A stretch of 64,000 bases of DNA from Lingula anatina (GCF_001039355.2 NW_019775932.1:20297-84296); one strand, 5' to 3'; counted from the stretch's first letter, positions 33,455 through 45,049 are shown. Program-made: numbers and translations. The notes: generated by a model from the sequence alone, not told the origin.

Positions 33455-35636
33455 GTAAAGTCCATGTAAAGTNTCATTAATCTTTTTAAAAAAAATTTAG
33501 TAGGGTTATTCACTTGCAGATATTTTTCTCTTAATTCTGTATATGCTACTCATGTCATTAAATATGGTATTCGTCTTCAACATCATAAATATTGTTTTTT
33601 ACAGATTAAACAGAGTCTATTGCATCTTTCTATACCTCTCAATCTACCGCTCTCAATATTTAGTATGTGATTTGCGCATCTGAATCTTGCTAGTGAGATT
33701 CTATGTTTTACATTTTTAACGCTTAATAAGTAACACTCTAGTGTTAACGTACTCTTAAATAATAAATAAGCAGGAAAAGGGCCCCTCATTTGTATGAATA
33801 TGAAGAATTCCTAAATTTATCAAAACAATTCAAGCTCTAAACCTTTAAAACTGATGCAATATTGTCACGACAGATTAGCTGTAAACATTGATCATTATTG
33901 TAACTTAAATGCTGGTTTTAGCAAAGCATTCATGGTTGTTGGATTTAAAACGCACAATACTCCTTAGCGTCAGAATAATTAAATGGATCACGGGCTGTCA
34001 GATTTTTAACATATGTTTTAGGTGACCAACCAATGCAGGAACACCGTAAATATCTTTCCACCTGCCCGTTCGTCCTAGGACTGGAAGTTGGAAATATTCC
34101 TCTGGAAGAAACAAGCACAGCTCTTCCTCTTGCTGTGTCAGAATCACAAAGACAAGCTGTGGGAGGCAGTATAACAGGATCAGAGAGTAAGCATGAGATA
34201 ACAATAATTCTAACACATCCTCATAAACGCAAGGACAAGATTTGAAAGACCTAGTTAACCATATTCATGTGCTGCAATGTAACGCATATTGACCGAATTA
34301 GAGGATACCCCCGATGTTGATACTATATGGAATTTGTACCCTCAACAAAAGTCGAGAATCGAGAAATGCGTACAGTGTACATGTACTACATAATGGGCGA
34401 GAAGCCTAGCTTAAGGCGAAACAATAAAAATAAACTCTGTAACATCTGCATTACCCTAAGGCCAGGGCGTGTCATGTCCTGTTTCCGCGTATCCCTGGAT
34501 TCGTACCCCTCGTTTCCCAGCACGCAGCGCAGCGCAGCCTATATTGTTTCTGCTCGAGTCGTGGTTCATAGTGCATTGCATCTAGAATGCATGTTAGTGC
34601 ATGACGCCAACCACAGATATTTAATGTCGTTAAATTGTTTTAATTATCAAGACGATCATTAAAACTCGCCTTTACATCTGTTCTCCCCATAGATGCCACA
34701 ACTAGACCCACACTAGGAATACTAACAGCGAGACCTAGACACGAGAGATACGCCATTGAACAGGCCAGAGTTCGGACCTTTGTTAACTGGCCGCCATCTC
34801 GTATTCCGCGTCCTGAAGCTCTCGCCAGGGCCGGCTTTTTTTACGCCGGTAAGTCCACTTTATATTTGAATGAAATATATTTCTTAAATTATTAATTATC
34901 AATATGTCACATATCCATTGGTGTTGCCAAATTTATTAAAAAAAACCGAGACACATCGATACATATGCCATAACCTATAACGCCACTTTTTAAAGCACAT
35001 CAGCATCCCACAAAAGCAAAGTCACACTATATGTGTAGTATGTACAGATGACCATGTACTTCAACGTGAAATCCACAGCTCTCACGATATTTTTATATTG
35101 TCGTTAATAATAAAATGATCCCTGATGAATAAAAACGGACAAGTTGTAATCTTAGGCTTCATTCACATGGAAAGTCTATTTTCTAAATTCTATTTTCTAT
35201 TCGCGGAATGTTTTGTGATCACGGTCTGTGCCCTGAATATACCCGCGGCGTGATTACTGGCAGCGCGAGCCAGTTACTTAAACAAAGCTTTTTTAAAATT
35301 AATTCTCGACTGTGCTCGGAGGAACTTCTGATACCTTGACGCATGCGCAGTAGTATCTCTAAGCTGTGGAGTTCATCAGTTTAGGTGTGACGACTCAAAC
35401 ATACAGACGCGAAATATGCACAAAATCGAGAAACACATTTTTCAAAGCAATCGCGATCGCCATTAACTTTCTAAATTCCTACTGCGCATGCGAAAAGGTA
35501 TCAGAATCTCCACAGGGCACAGACCGTGATCATTAAACATACATGTACCGCGAATAGAAAAAAGAATTTAGAAAATAAACTTTCCATGTGAATGAAGCCT
35601 TAATAAGAGGAGTAACAGGACCCATTCAGTTGATTT

Positions 35637-35672
<36 letters not shown>

Positions 35673-36347
35673 TTGTTAATAACAGGTTTTGGTGACAACG
35701 TGAAATGTTTCTTCTGTGACGGAGGACTGAGGAATTGGGAACCACAAGACGACCCTTGGGCTGAGCATGCGCGTTGGTTCCCGCGTTGTGGTTTTGTTCG
35801 TCAGTGCAAGGGAGATGCTTTTATTCAAATGATTAAGGATCAAAATTCGCCAAACAACCCGGTTAGCATATATTTAACAACATCATTTAATATAATGAAG
35901 ATATAAACGAACTGTTTAGGGTAGCTGACGTTTAAAAATAGGTGTAACGACAAAAAGGAGGAAATTGTCTTTAGATTGTAAATCTACACACCATGTAAGC
36001 AACTGCCATATACATTTATTATGCTTTTTTATATAAATTTTTCACGGTAAATATTGATTTATTCACTTTTGCCTCCCCAGTCTCAAGCACAAGATCAAAG
36101 AGCACAAGGTTAGTTATCCATTGCTTTCTGACCAACAAACACAATTATCATTTACTCGATATATGTGCTTTGCTAGAATTCTGAAGTTTTGAAGCAGCAC
36201 TCACCTTCAAAGATAGACAGTATGGCTCTTCACAGAATTAGCAAATTTGGTAAATGTGTGTGTGGTATATGTATGTCACAGGCAAGATTGAAATCCAGGC
36301 GAGATTCAAATCCAGGTCAAAGCTACATAAATCACATCCCAAATATA

Positions 36348-36408
<61 letters not shown>

Positions 36409-38361
36409 ATCACAAATGTATATTATACACGTACATCTCTAAAATACCTCCTATTTCTGTCAACCCTGTGTATATATTCAAGCACTCCTCGACGGACATC
36501 AGTCAATATGTTCCCTCTGGCAGTTCCATTATAGTATTTGTGTTCAGCCTCAAACCAAAGTCGACAATAGAAAGGCATGTATTTTTCTACGGGTTCGCAT
36601 GCCGTTTATATTACTTTTACTTCTCTGCCACTTACTGAATCTGACAAAAATGTTCCTGTCTCTGTCAACTGAATTGCCCTCAGTTTTGAATGTTCATCTT
36701 TCCCGAGAGAAGCGTTATTGGAACCGAACACGCCGTGTCCAACAGCTTCGTTATATCTTGTTAGTTTTTCTACCTGTTTGCTGTGCTTGAGAAGTATTTA
36801 ATAAAAGAAGTTCTAAGCCATAGGTTCTATAAAGTAAATGGCTATATTTGGGATGTGATTTATGTAGCTGTGACCTGGATTTGAATCTCGCCTGGATTTC
36901 AATCTTGCCTGTGACATGTATATGAACAAGTCCTTATTGTTCTTATTTGTGATTGGAGCCCATCAAACATTCAACAACTTGGAACAAAACATCACCATAT
37001 GCTTGTAAAAAATGGCTGAGCATGCTTCTTTTCTCATCATGTGATCAGAACTCTGTTTGTATACAGGTGCGCCAGGCAATTACAATGTAGAGGCCCGGGA
37101 GATCAAAGCCCGCCTGGACACCCCGACAGTGCAGGCGGTCTTAGATATGGGTTTCAGACGAGATACAGTGCGTCAGGCGATCGAACGTAGATTGAGGGAT
37201 ACTGGGGATGATTTTCCCAGTGCAGCAAGTTTACTAGATGCCATTTTGAATATTGAGGATGAGATGAACCGGCAGACGGCGCAAGGTGCGGCGGCGATGG
37301 CAGTAATTTGCCAAGAGGAACCTGGTCATCAGACACTTAACCCAGCTCTGTCTGAAGTACCAGCATCTGTGACAACCCAAAAAACATCTCGAACGCAGAA
37401 TTCGGGTAATGTCTGAGCTAATAACACTCCGATATGATTACTTGCGGTTAGATTATATAAAATATACACAGGGTTTAATAAACTAGACCAAAAGTTCAGA
37501 AACATCGTTATTTTGAATGATTATGAAATAATAATAGGTGCTAAGGTAAATATTTTAACCAAATGTTTGTGGATGGATGACAACTGGCATACCTGAATCA
37601 TCTTTACAAAATCAGAGCTATTCAGACTTGATGTAAAATTGTATTTCATTTTAGAGAAACAATCTAAAAAAGACAATAAAAAGAAAAAGAAGAAGCAAGA
37701 CGCTCCGATACCAAAGGGAAGTGACGACAAGGGTGAGCACTAGGCTTTTGATCTCTGTTTGATGTGTGTCAGTCTCCAGTGATATAAAAACTAATATCGA
37801 GGTCAAACTCATAATGCGGCGATCAGATACTAAGTAATCGTGATTGAGTTTGTACGTCTTAGGAAATAGGCATACATATAAAAAAGCTTAACTTTCTGAA
37901 AAAAAACTCATTTTCTTTTTTTTTTTTTCAACTAAACAGTTCAAATATCATTATCATTTGTAAACTATCAATGCACTCGAATTGCAGCTACAGGACGACT
38001 GGTATATATCGTTTATGTTGTTTACAATAAGAAGCATCTTGAAGCACTTGATGAATGATTAAAAAAAGAAGGACAAACGTGTTTATTTGTGTCCTTTCCC
38101 TTGACTGAATGTTATATCATTATCAACAACTGTTTTGAAGTAAGTGTTGCCAACCATATTTCAGAGACCAAGTCCTTGCTTGAGGAAAACAAAAGACTGA
38201 AAGAAGAGCGCATCTGTAAGATATGTATGGATGAAGAAGTTAGCGTGGTATTTCTGCCGTGCGGCCATCTTGTCGCCTGTGTCCAGTGTGCGCCTGCGTT
38301 GAGGAATTGCGCCATTTGCAGAACAGCTATCAAGGGCACGGTTAGGTCCATATTAAGTTAA
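29958..38361 (+). CDS. HEPN-BIR-BIR-BIR-UBA-RING inhibitor-of-apoptosis-like E3 ligase
   Basis: Coding exons that join in frame: 29958-30780, 31004-31063, 31359-31490, 32554-33288, 34022-34186, 34693-34848, 35686-35861, 36081-36108, 37067-37405, 37655-37732 and 38165-38361, giving 962 residues. All introns are GT-AG; all are phase 1 except the one after 35861. Domains: DZIP3-like HEPN (about 10-200), BIR1 (about 358-427, CFSCGG...H...C), BIR2 (about 534-605), BIR3 (about 655-725, [21 protein letters not shown], very close to cIAP BIR3), UBA (about 770-820), lysine-rich exon, RING (about 912-950, CKICMDEE...CGHL...CAICR). BIR3 keeps the groove residues that bind IAP-binding motifs, so caspase or adaptor binding plus ubiquitin ligation is expected. 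The start ATG has good context (GCCATGG), but the exon opens at an acceptor (29921-29922), so an upstream exon may exist. No CARD is seen. The three 5' exons belong by phase, not by homology; a separate HEPN gene is the alternative. Confidence 0.82.
30863..30918 (+). other. Possible decayed or alternative exon in the first IAP intron
   Basis: An acceptor-like TTTATTTTCAG and a donor-like AAAGGTAATTA bracket 56 bp. In the phase of the gene it reads [11 protein letters not shown] then TAA after a run of seven T. It may be a dead exon, or an alternative one that would end the protein after the HEPN domain. Confidence 0.25.
31708..32133. repeat. Large inverted repeat with (AT)n arms in an IAP intron
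   Basis: The arms 31829-31897 and 32028-32092 are complements: an (AAAT)n tract, CAAAAGACATGCAATAACCC and CGACTCCGAGTTTCACGGGC. Each is followed outward by long (AT)n. The right arm includes the 3' half of a hammerhead motif. The structure is inserted in the intron before the first BIR exon and could form a long cruciform or RNA hairpin. Confidence 0.85.
31996..32050 (+). ncRNA. Hammerhead ribozyme motif with long stem II
   Basis: CTGACGA (32000-32006), a stem II of ten or more pairs CGGGCATACC/GGGTATGCCCG closed by TTCT, GAAA (32034-32037), a short stem III ACT/AGT, and the cleavage triplet GTC (32044-32046). CCTC (31996-31999) pairs with GGGG (32047-32050) as stem I. A T-T mismatch sits at the base of stem II. 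All core bases expected for a type I hammerhead are present. It is followed by an (TTTA)n and (TA)n tract, as the first motif is followed by (CT)n(TA)n. I infer a ribozyme-bearing retroelement copy. Confidence 0.72.
33366..33455. repeat. (AAT)n microsatellites in an IAP intron
   Basis: Two AAT tracts separated by about 30 bp, followed by an N at 33473. Confidence 0.95.
35155..35599. mobile_element. Harbinger-type MITE in the BIR3 intron
   Basis: 445 bp flanked by TTA on both sides (35152-35154 and 35600-35602). The ends are GGCTTCATTCACATGGAAAG and its complement, and inverted similarity extends inward for about 100 bp, including CACGGTCTGTGCCC. The middle has two ACTGCGCATGCG words in opposite directions. 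A 3-bp TTA duplication with long inverted ends fits PIF/Harbinger non-autonomous elements. The insertion splits the intron inside BIR3 without touching its splice sites. Confidence 0.88.
35636..35674. repeat. (TTTA)n microsatellite
   Basis: A pure ATTT tract ending 12 bases before the acceptor of the second BIR3 exon. It may act as part of the polypyrimidine region. Confidence 0.92.
36275..36915. mobile_element. MITE with 80-bp inverted ends in the intron before the UBA exon
   Basis: Flanked by ATGTAT (36269-36274 and 36916-36921). The arms begin GTCACAGGCAAGATTG and include CAGGCGAGATTCAAATCCAG and CATAAATCACATCCCAAATA, matched in complement at 36838-36915. It contains a long (AT)n tract (36351-36405). 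A 149-codon open frame crossing the arm (36189-36638) is a shadow. A 6-bp duplication is unusual for common MITE families. Confidence 0.85.
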
Positions 38362-38600
38362 TCTTTATGTTATCCTGGCCAGGAATAGCAATGATTCATC
38401 CAAACTGCACCATCATCTTAATATCTAAATAATACGTTGAAGGAACTACAGTAAGTATCACAGATTCAATGATATTTCATGATCACATATTGCAATGTGT
38501 AGTAACAACTATTCTCATTTTGACAGTTTTAAGAAAGATTTTGTACCTACAAACAACATAAAACAAAACATTGGCATAGAGCGACTATCATAAAGATCAC

Positions 38601-38606
38601 AATAAA
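38601..38606 (+). promoter_or_regulatory. Likely polyadenylation signal of the HEPN-IAP gene
   Basis: AATAAA 240 bases after the stop codon, in an AT-rich 3' flank. Confidence 0.5.
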
Positions 38607-38940
38607 GAAAAATGTTATTTATGAACTATCTCTATCATTGTTATTTTTTACAGCTTTTAAAGTCACAAAATTACTCAAAAGTGAATTGTATATATATATT
38701 TTTTCATATTAAAAACGCTAATGCACTATTCTTTGTTCAGTTATAACATTTGAACACAATGCAGATTGATTTTATTTATATGAATATTAATCTGACTTGA
38801 CTTACTACGTGTGGCTAGTGCCTTCCTATATTTTTTTAAAATATTGCAAGCAAACTTCTGGTGTAAAAAGGTGTGTTTACTATGACAACATTTTAATGTC
38901 TGTATTAAGGATTTTTAGAGTTTTCATTATTGTTACTTAA

Positions 38941-39282
38941 AGGGATAATAACTCTTCGCGTGAGATTTATATTTCACAATGAAAACATTGTGAACAACTC
39001 ACAGAAATATAATGTATTCTGTTTTACCACAAAAATGGCAGTTATAGCTATTATTTTGATATCTGAGCTTGTCTTTAGACCACGTGACCTCCACTGATGG
39101 CTATACTCTGTTATAATCTCTTAAGAAATTATAACAAAAAAACAAACTTTTTTCGAAAAAAACAGGGACTAACTTTGAATGTAAAAATGGATTCATTTAC
39201 CATTGGTAAGTATTGGAAAATTGTTGTTTACTCTAAGAAAATTATTTTTATTTTTTGGCCAGAATGAAGAGTTATTATCCCT
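38941..39282. mobile_element. TTAA-flanked MITE, copy 2
   Basis: 342 bp with TTAA at 38937-38940 and 39283-39286 and termini AGGGATAATAACTCTTCG / GAAGAGTTATTATCCCT. It is homologous to the complement of 8042-8343 through most of its length, including CTTTAGACCACGTGACCTCC. Confidence 0.9.
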
Positions 39283-39289
39283 TTAAATG

Positions 39290-40395
39290 ATTTCAGGAAT
39301 TGATCTATGCATTCTCATTATGATAAAAATTGTGCGAAACGCGCGATATTAGCATGTTACTTATTATTTTTAGTCATGACAAATATAAGTATTTTTCCTA
39401 ATCAATATGTACTGTTTTTATTAATTATACAGCGTGTTTATTTATTTTTATATTATATTTTACAAACCAATTTATGATAATTCCTATAAAATGAATATTA
39501 TGTTAACCATGATTATTACCATGTTGTATTTTACTTACTTTTCAAACTTATGAATAATAGTGTTTATATTTATTTTTTAATTATGTTTTATTAAATGTGT
39601 ATCTTATTATTCATTATATGTTATTTTGCAGAATCTTACGAACTGTGCATGGTATTTACGTTGATGTCAACACTGAAACCTTGCCATATAACATTTTTAA
39701 AATATGTAAATGTGCTGTTTATATAAATGAACTTTTCAACAACCGACAAAGAGACGGATTTTCTGATTAGGTTTTCGTTTCATTTGATAAATGAATAACA
39801 TTTGTTGATATAATATGAGGTGTTTAATTTATAGACGAGCAGTTGGACTTCATGACGTTGATTGGTTCTGCTCGTTATATGATGATATCAGTAAATTATA
39901 TGGTATACATGTTGCATAAAATACAATTTGGTATCAATAAACGTACTTATCAAGATATGTATAAATCTAATGTTAGTATTGAGCAACATTAAGAATCAAT
40001 AATGAATGTCGATCGAGATGTATTGTATAATCGATTCCAATGACTAACTCTTGATAAGGATTCGGAATGGGACATGTTTTGATATTATGATAAGTATAAT
40101 GGCACATTGCCATATTTGTAAATACATGGAGTGTTGATGCATGGTACATATGTTTATGATAATATGAATTTTTTTGGTAATTTACGGATTTTGTGTTATG
40201 TATTTGTTTTAAAAAATGTGTTTTAAAAATGAAAAGAATAATAGAGCGAATGTTGTAAAACTTCAGAATTCAAGGACAGATTCTTTTGAAAAAAAAAGTG
40301 TACGTTATGAAGTTAATGGCTTACACCTTCACTAATTGCAGATAATCATTAAAAAATCAAATGAGTAGAAGAATGAAGAGTTATTGAGTGTAATA
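39290..40395. other. AT-rich intergenic sequence
   Basis: No open frame of note, no repeat structure that I could define. Confidence 0.6.
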
Positions 40396-40398
40396 TTG

Positions 40399-40603
40399 CA
40401 TTCCCATAGATTTAGATCGATCAATCTAGATTGATCTAACTCCCTGGGGGTTCACGCTTAATTACTGTCAGCCGAGCGCGCACGGTAGTTAATTACCCCC
40501 TTACAGCTTTTAGTAGGCGGGACAGGCATTTGAGCCGGCAAAGCTGTCAGTAATCTAGTGAGACTCCCCACAGAGATAGATCGATCTAAAATGTGTGGTA
40601 ATG
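40399..40603. mobile_element. GATC-rich MITE, copy 4
   Basis: The cleanest copy. Left end CATTCCCATAGATTTAGATC, right end complement CATTACCACACATTTTAGAT, with internal CTCCCTGGGGGTTCACGC and GTAATCTAGTGAGACTCCCC. Confidence 0.85.
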
Positions 40604-41374
40604 GGGTCTAAGTTATATTTCTTAAAGAGTCAGCAAGTGTAGAAATTGTTTTCATGGTAGGAAAAGAACGAAAATGTCAAAGTTACGTACAATTTTATTT
40701 GATTTGTCAATTTCTCAATAGATTTGCATGTTTCAGCAGCCACATGTTAAACACATGCACATTTAGTATGAATATAGTCCGAGCATGAGCAATTCAAATA
40801 ACATTTTATATGTTTTCTCGAAGACACATCTGTTAGAAACAACATAATAAGGACATATTGTGGGATGCAACACGTGAAAGGAAATGCCTTTTAATCAGGG
40901 AAAAGACAATAGGTCGAAAACAAGTAAATTATATATATTAAACACACTTGTGAATTTATATGAAAAATCAGTCGGTGAATATATATTGGAAAGCTGCATA
41001 GCGTCGTTTTCGTCGCTATGATAATATGTCCAAGATTAAGTTTAGTTTTCATCAGGTTTTGACAATTGTAATTTTTGGGTTTAATGTGTATCTAAAAAGT
41101 AACTTAATAAACTTACATAAAATACAATTGCATTCTCATTAAGTTGCTGTATGCCTCAAGTATCCTGGCCCAGAACCTACAAATATTTCTTCAGGTAAAC
41201 TGCTTAGTTTTGGTCTGTTGCTATCAATCGGGTGAACAAGGTGGATTGGTATTCATCAAGTCAGAAATCAGATTATGCCTGGTAGAATTTCCAAATATCT
41301 AGCTTTCAATGGGTAAATGATTATTACACTATACTGTTAGAATATTGTTTATCATCCTGTTGCTAGATAAACAG

Positions 41375-41605
41375 ATATTAGAATAGGAAGAAGCCAATGT
41401 AGCAGCAGTGACACAGGCCATTGCTCAATTGACCATCAGTTGTGAGAAACATAATGATAATGAATTAAAATATTACTGTGAAGAAGATGATATTGTTGCA
41501 TGTGGTGACTGCGAATTAACAGACATGGTATTCTGTCAGTTTATAAAGTTGCAAAAAACGAGAGAGATCAAATCAATACAGGAAAGGTTCCATTCACATA
41601 AAGCA
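41375..41605 (+). pseudogene. TRIM B-box relic
   Basis: Reads EEANVAAVTQAIAQLTISCE, then KHNDNELKYYCEEDDIVACG and DCELTD, closely parallel to the B-box at 16743-16920. A TAG interrupts the lead-in, and the terminal zinc-binding histidines are lost because the frame drifts into unrelated sequence. At 41605-41650 it picks up the AGACAGAAATACCTGCAT and ATGGCTCTATTTCCATAACC block that elsewhere lies in the TRIM 5' flank, so the copy is also rearranged. Confidence 0.75.
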
Positions 41606-41699
41606 AGACAGAAATACCTGCATTCATGGCTCTATTTCCATAACCTGAGCAATGATTGAGCAGGGCGTGAATATATACAAAGTAGGCAACAGGAGGCGG

Positions 41700-43410
41700 A
41701 GCTAAAACTAAAACCATGTCCACTACAGACACTGACATTCACTGGTGTGCAGCATAGATTCGTTGTAACCATCAATTATACATACCATTTTTGATACCAT
41801 CAGTGAATAATTGAGATGGCTGTGCAATAAATAAAGCTATGGGTTTCAGGATTTGGAAACACTTAATAATTTTCTTTCCGAATTGGTGACTTGGTATTAG
41901 AAATGACCGGATTTAATTATTTATTTGTCAACAAAATTAGATCACTACTAATTAATTTAGTAGAATTTTAAGTTATTTTGTCTGAAATGCGATGAGTAAT
42001 TTCGTTTGCCAGTATGTCTTAGAACAATATTTTCATATGCAATTTGTTTCTGTCATATTTTTAGAAAATATTTATTGACATATGCACTTTGAATTGTATT
42101 TTGAATTATATTTTAGTAAAGCAAAGCATCATGATGTAGAGAAAACTATCAACCTCTAAGGAAAATATCTTCAAAGGCTGTCATGTTGCAATTGTCACGA
42201 ATGTTCTCGATTATTCTTTCAATAAATACAGGTATATTAAACTTTAAATATTAAACTATAAATATTATACTACCATAATTCACTAAAAAGGCCAACCGCA
42301 CTTATCAGGCGTTAGAGTAAAATATGTTTATGGAACTCGCAAACAAGCTTGTAAAATGTTAACCATACAAATAATTATTGAATCCAGCATTAGCATTTTT
42401 CCTTAGAACAAACATGCACGTGATAATACTTGTGATAAGTAGAAGGAAAGTGAAATACCTTGGTCCTGAATTCCCCAGTCGAGATATCTACGTCAGTCTG
42501 CTACGTGTTATGCATTTACTCTTGAAGGAATATCTTCGTTCATTGAACTGAGGTGAAAACAAGGAAAACATGTATAACGCGCTCTTAAACAGTTTTTACG
42601 CGTCATTATTGTATTATTTTATTCAATTATAATATTCGTTTAATTTAAGTCTAATGTGATACAAATTAACGGGTTTTACAAGTTTTACAATGTTGTGGTG
42701 GAAATTCCACATTCTACGTTCAGTGATTATATCGGATTTTTTTTACAAGCGTCGCTATTCAGGCGCATATGATACATTTATACCGATATCCCCCCTCCAC
42801 CCCACCACCACCAACGCACACACACACAAATAATAATAATAATAAGAAGAAGAAGAAGAATATACGATTATATTTCCAGAAATTGTTTGTTTTTTTATCG
42901 TTCAGAGAATGGTGTTAACATTGTTGTATGCCATTATGACCCTCTGTCTGCAACCTCCAGTTAATTGAAGTCATTTAATAATGAAACAACGACGTTCATT
43001 TTTTTATTATAATTTTAGTTTCGACTGTGCCCCTAATATAACACACTAGTACTACTAATATAACTTTTAGCCTAGAAAAGTGCTTACAATACATAAAGCG
43101 GCTTCCAGGCGCACTGATACATGCTATTTCGCTCACTCACGTTCTTACTTATCAACCTACACCTGCCCCCCCCCCCACCCCCCGTGTCCTGTTTTCACAC
43201 CTGAATACCGTGTACGATTCTTGTAGCTGCGTCGAGTACATGCAACAGCACAAATATTTTCTTTTACAAGGGATAATGCCAATACATCTGTGTGCTTTTC
43301 TATCAGCAGCTATATTTCAGTTAGTTACCCCAAGCTAGGTCACTGATCAATGTTTACTGTAGTAACGAATGTCTGTAAGTAAATATTTGTAAAGACCTAA
43401 TTAAGGCTGC
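41700..43410. other. No gene recognised
   Basis: AT-rich. Short (AAT)n(AAG)n tract near 42830-42860 and a C-run near 43170. No family recognised on either strand. Confidence 0.55.
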
Positions 43411-43419
43411 GGCATAGGA

Positions 43420-43569
43420 ATGTCATATTTATCAATCGAAGAATATGAACCCGATGACAGCGACGCTGAAACATTTTATGACGAAGCACTGCAGCTGTAT
43501 TTATCTCAACAATATTACCTGACAACTATCTTGAACTATTTTGTTCGCCTAACCAGAGAAAAATCTTGA
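43420..43569 (+). CDS. Small acidic open frame, 49 codons, function unknown
   Basis: ATG at 43420 opens MSYLSIEEYEPDDSDAETFY, then a leucine- and tyrosine-rich half ending in RLTREKS and TGA. The acidic start followed by an amphipathic segment looks less random than its surroundings, but there is no known family and no splice evidence. It could be a first exon of a longer gene or pure chance. Confidence 0.15.
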   Translation: MSYLSIEEYEPDDSDAETFYDEALQLYLSQQYYLTTILNYFVRLTREKS

Positions 43570-43969
43570 CGGAAATGACGACAGTCATTTTAAAGACTAA
43601 ATATAAAAGAAAACCTATCCTGGGAAAGTGTAAGTCAAAATACCACTGAGCGAGAATTCACCACACAAAGAAACCCACTGACATTGTTTGATCTGCTGAG
43701 TCGAGACGACCTTGCTTCGATGAAGACTTTTCATGGATTCGACCGCTGACATTTTGATATTTTCGAGGTACAGTAGGAGTCGTAAGTGTAACTGTTTTCA
43801 AAGATGATATTACAAGTCCACATTTTATGATATTCTTTTTTTCGAGTTTCAATTTAAATATCTCGAACGAATAACTACAAAATAAAAACTCAACTATAAT
43901 CGCGATCACCGCATGGTCCCTGAAAGTCACTGAGCGAGGCTTGTGCGGAAACTACTGTATGCAATTGCA

Positions 43970-44225
43970 TAAGCCTACGTCCCGACTGCGTTTTGGACGC
44001 ACGGTTTTTAGGTTCCTTGCGTCCGGCAAGGACGTAGCTAGATCGCAGAGAAGGAATCACGTAATTGGTGAGAAGTTTCTACATGCTGTTTGCGTCCTCC
44101 AAAGATCGCAGGATGGACTTGCTCCTCAAGCACGAGCTCCCACGTTTTCCCCATTTTTTTGTCCGTAGACCACACGTAGCAGCCCGTACATTCGGTTGGG
44201 ACCTAGGCTATAGGGACAATTCTCA
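43970..44225. repeat. Dispersed repeat, full-length copy
   Basis: Contains GCACGGTTTTTAGGTTCC, GTAGCTAGATCGCAG and, 100 bp later, GTCCGTAGACCACACGTAGC followed by AGCCCGTAC. The halves occur separately at 23470-23590 and 25730-25810. Related wording (CCGTACGGGCTCTTACGG) appears near 46950. No coding function is seen. Confidence 0.6.
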
Positions 44226-44290
44226 TCGATATTTGGATCGATCCATCTCCCCATGGAGTCTCACTAAATTGCTATCAACTTAATCTGCTT
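44226..44290. mobile_element. GATC-rich MITE, fragment
   Basis: GGATCGATCCATCTCCCC and GAGTCTCACTAAATTGCTAT match one end of the 205-bp element; the other end is missing. Confidence 0.6.
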
Positions 44291-44619
44291 AAATGTATGT
44301 GGTAGAGGCTACATAGACCGTGAATCCGTGCAGTTTCGTATGATTTCGCACGACCAACTCCTTCCACCGCACAGAAGGGATTTACGGGCACTATACACTG
44401 TGAGGACGTCGCAAATAAATATGTAACTTATGTAACTTATAGGGTTTACGCCAAAATGGATATGCCTGGGGTGGGGAGATGTCTTCCACTCATGGATCAT
44501 TACTCGAGCTCCCCCTGCTATGCTTTATTCCATCTTTAATTTAATTGTTTAATATTTATTACCCAATGACTGGCAAAATTTGAAACGAATTTTAGAAGTC
44601 GGATAGTGACAATATCTTC

Positions 44620-44970
44620 ATTTTCAAGTAATATTACCATTCAGAGTAGTTAAAGCTAGCGGAACAGCAGTATTGTGATTACCCCCCTAATTGCTGCTTA
44701 CCTGTTTCTAGGCCAATCTAGTACTCAAAACATATGTTAATTGTAGTGACAGTCAAGATGCAGTGGTCATTGGTTACTTGGGTTGATAATTGGAGATACA
44801 GACAGTTCAAGTAACAATAAACACATGTTTAAGGTAATATTACCATATTTAAAACCAGTGAAAGGAGTAATGATGTATAATTACCGCTAGCTGCTGCTTA
44901 CAGGCTCAATGGTCAATGGCCTGACTCTACTAATAAACATCAGTTTATTGTACTAACAGTCAAGATGCAG
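44620..44970. repeat. Diverged tandem duplication, about 190-bp unit
   Basis: Two units share GTAATATTACCAT, ACCCCCCTAATTGCTGCTTAC or ATTACCGCTAGCTGCTGCTT, and end with the same ACAGTCAAGATGCAGTGGTC. Confidence 0.75.
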
Positions 44971-45049
44971 TGGTCACTTATATATGTATACATTTTTTTT
45001 TTTTACCTAGGTTTTTCACTAGATATTCAGACAATACAGGTTACGTCTG

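Noticed and set aside
36189-36638. 149-codon plus-strand frame in the intron before the UBA exon
   Set aside because: It crosses a MITE arm and an (AT)n tract and has no domain; the gene's exons bracket it in phase without it.
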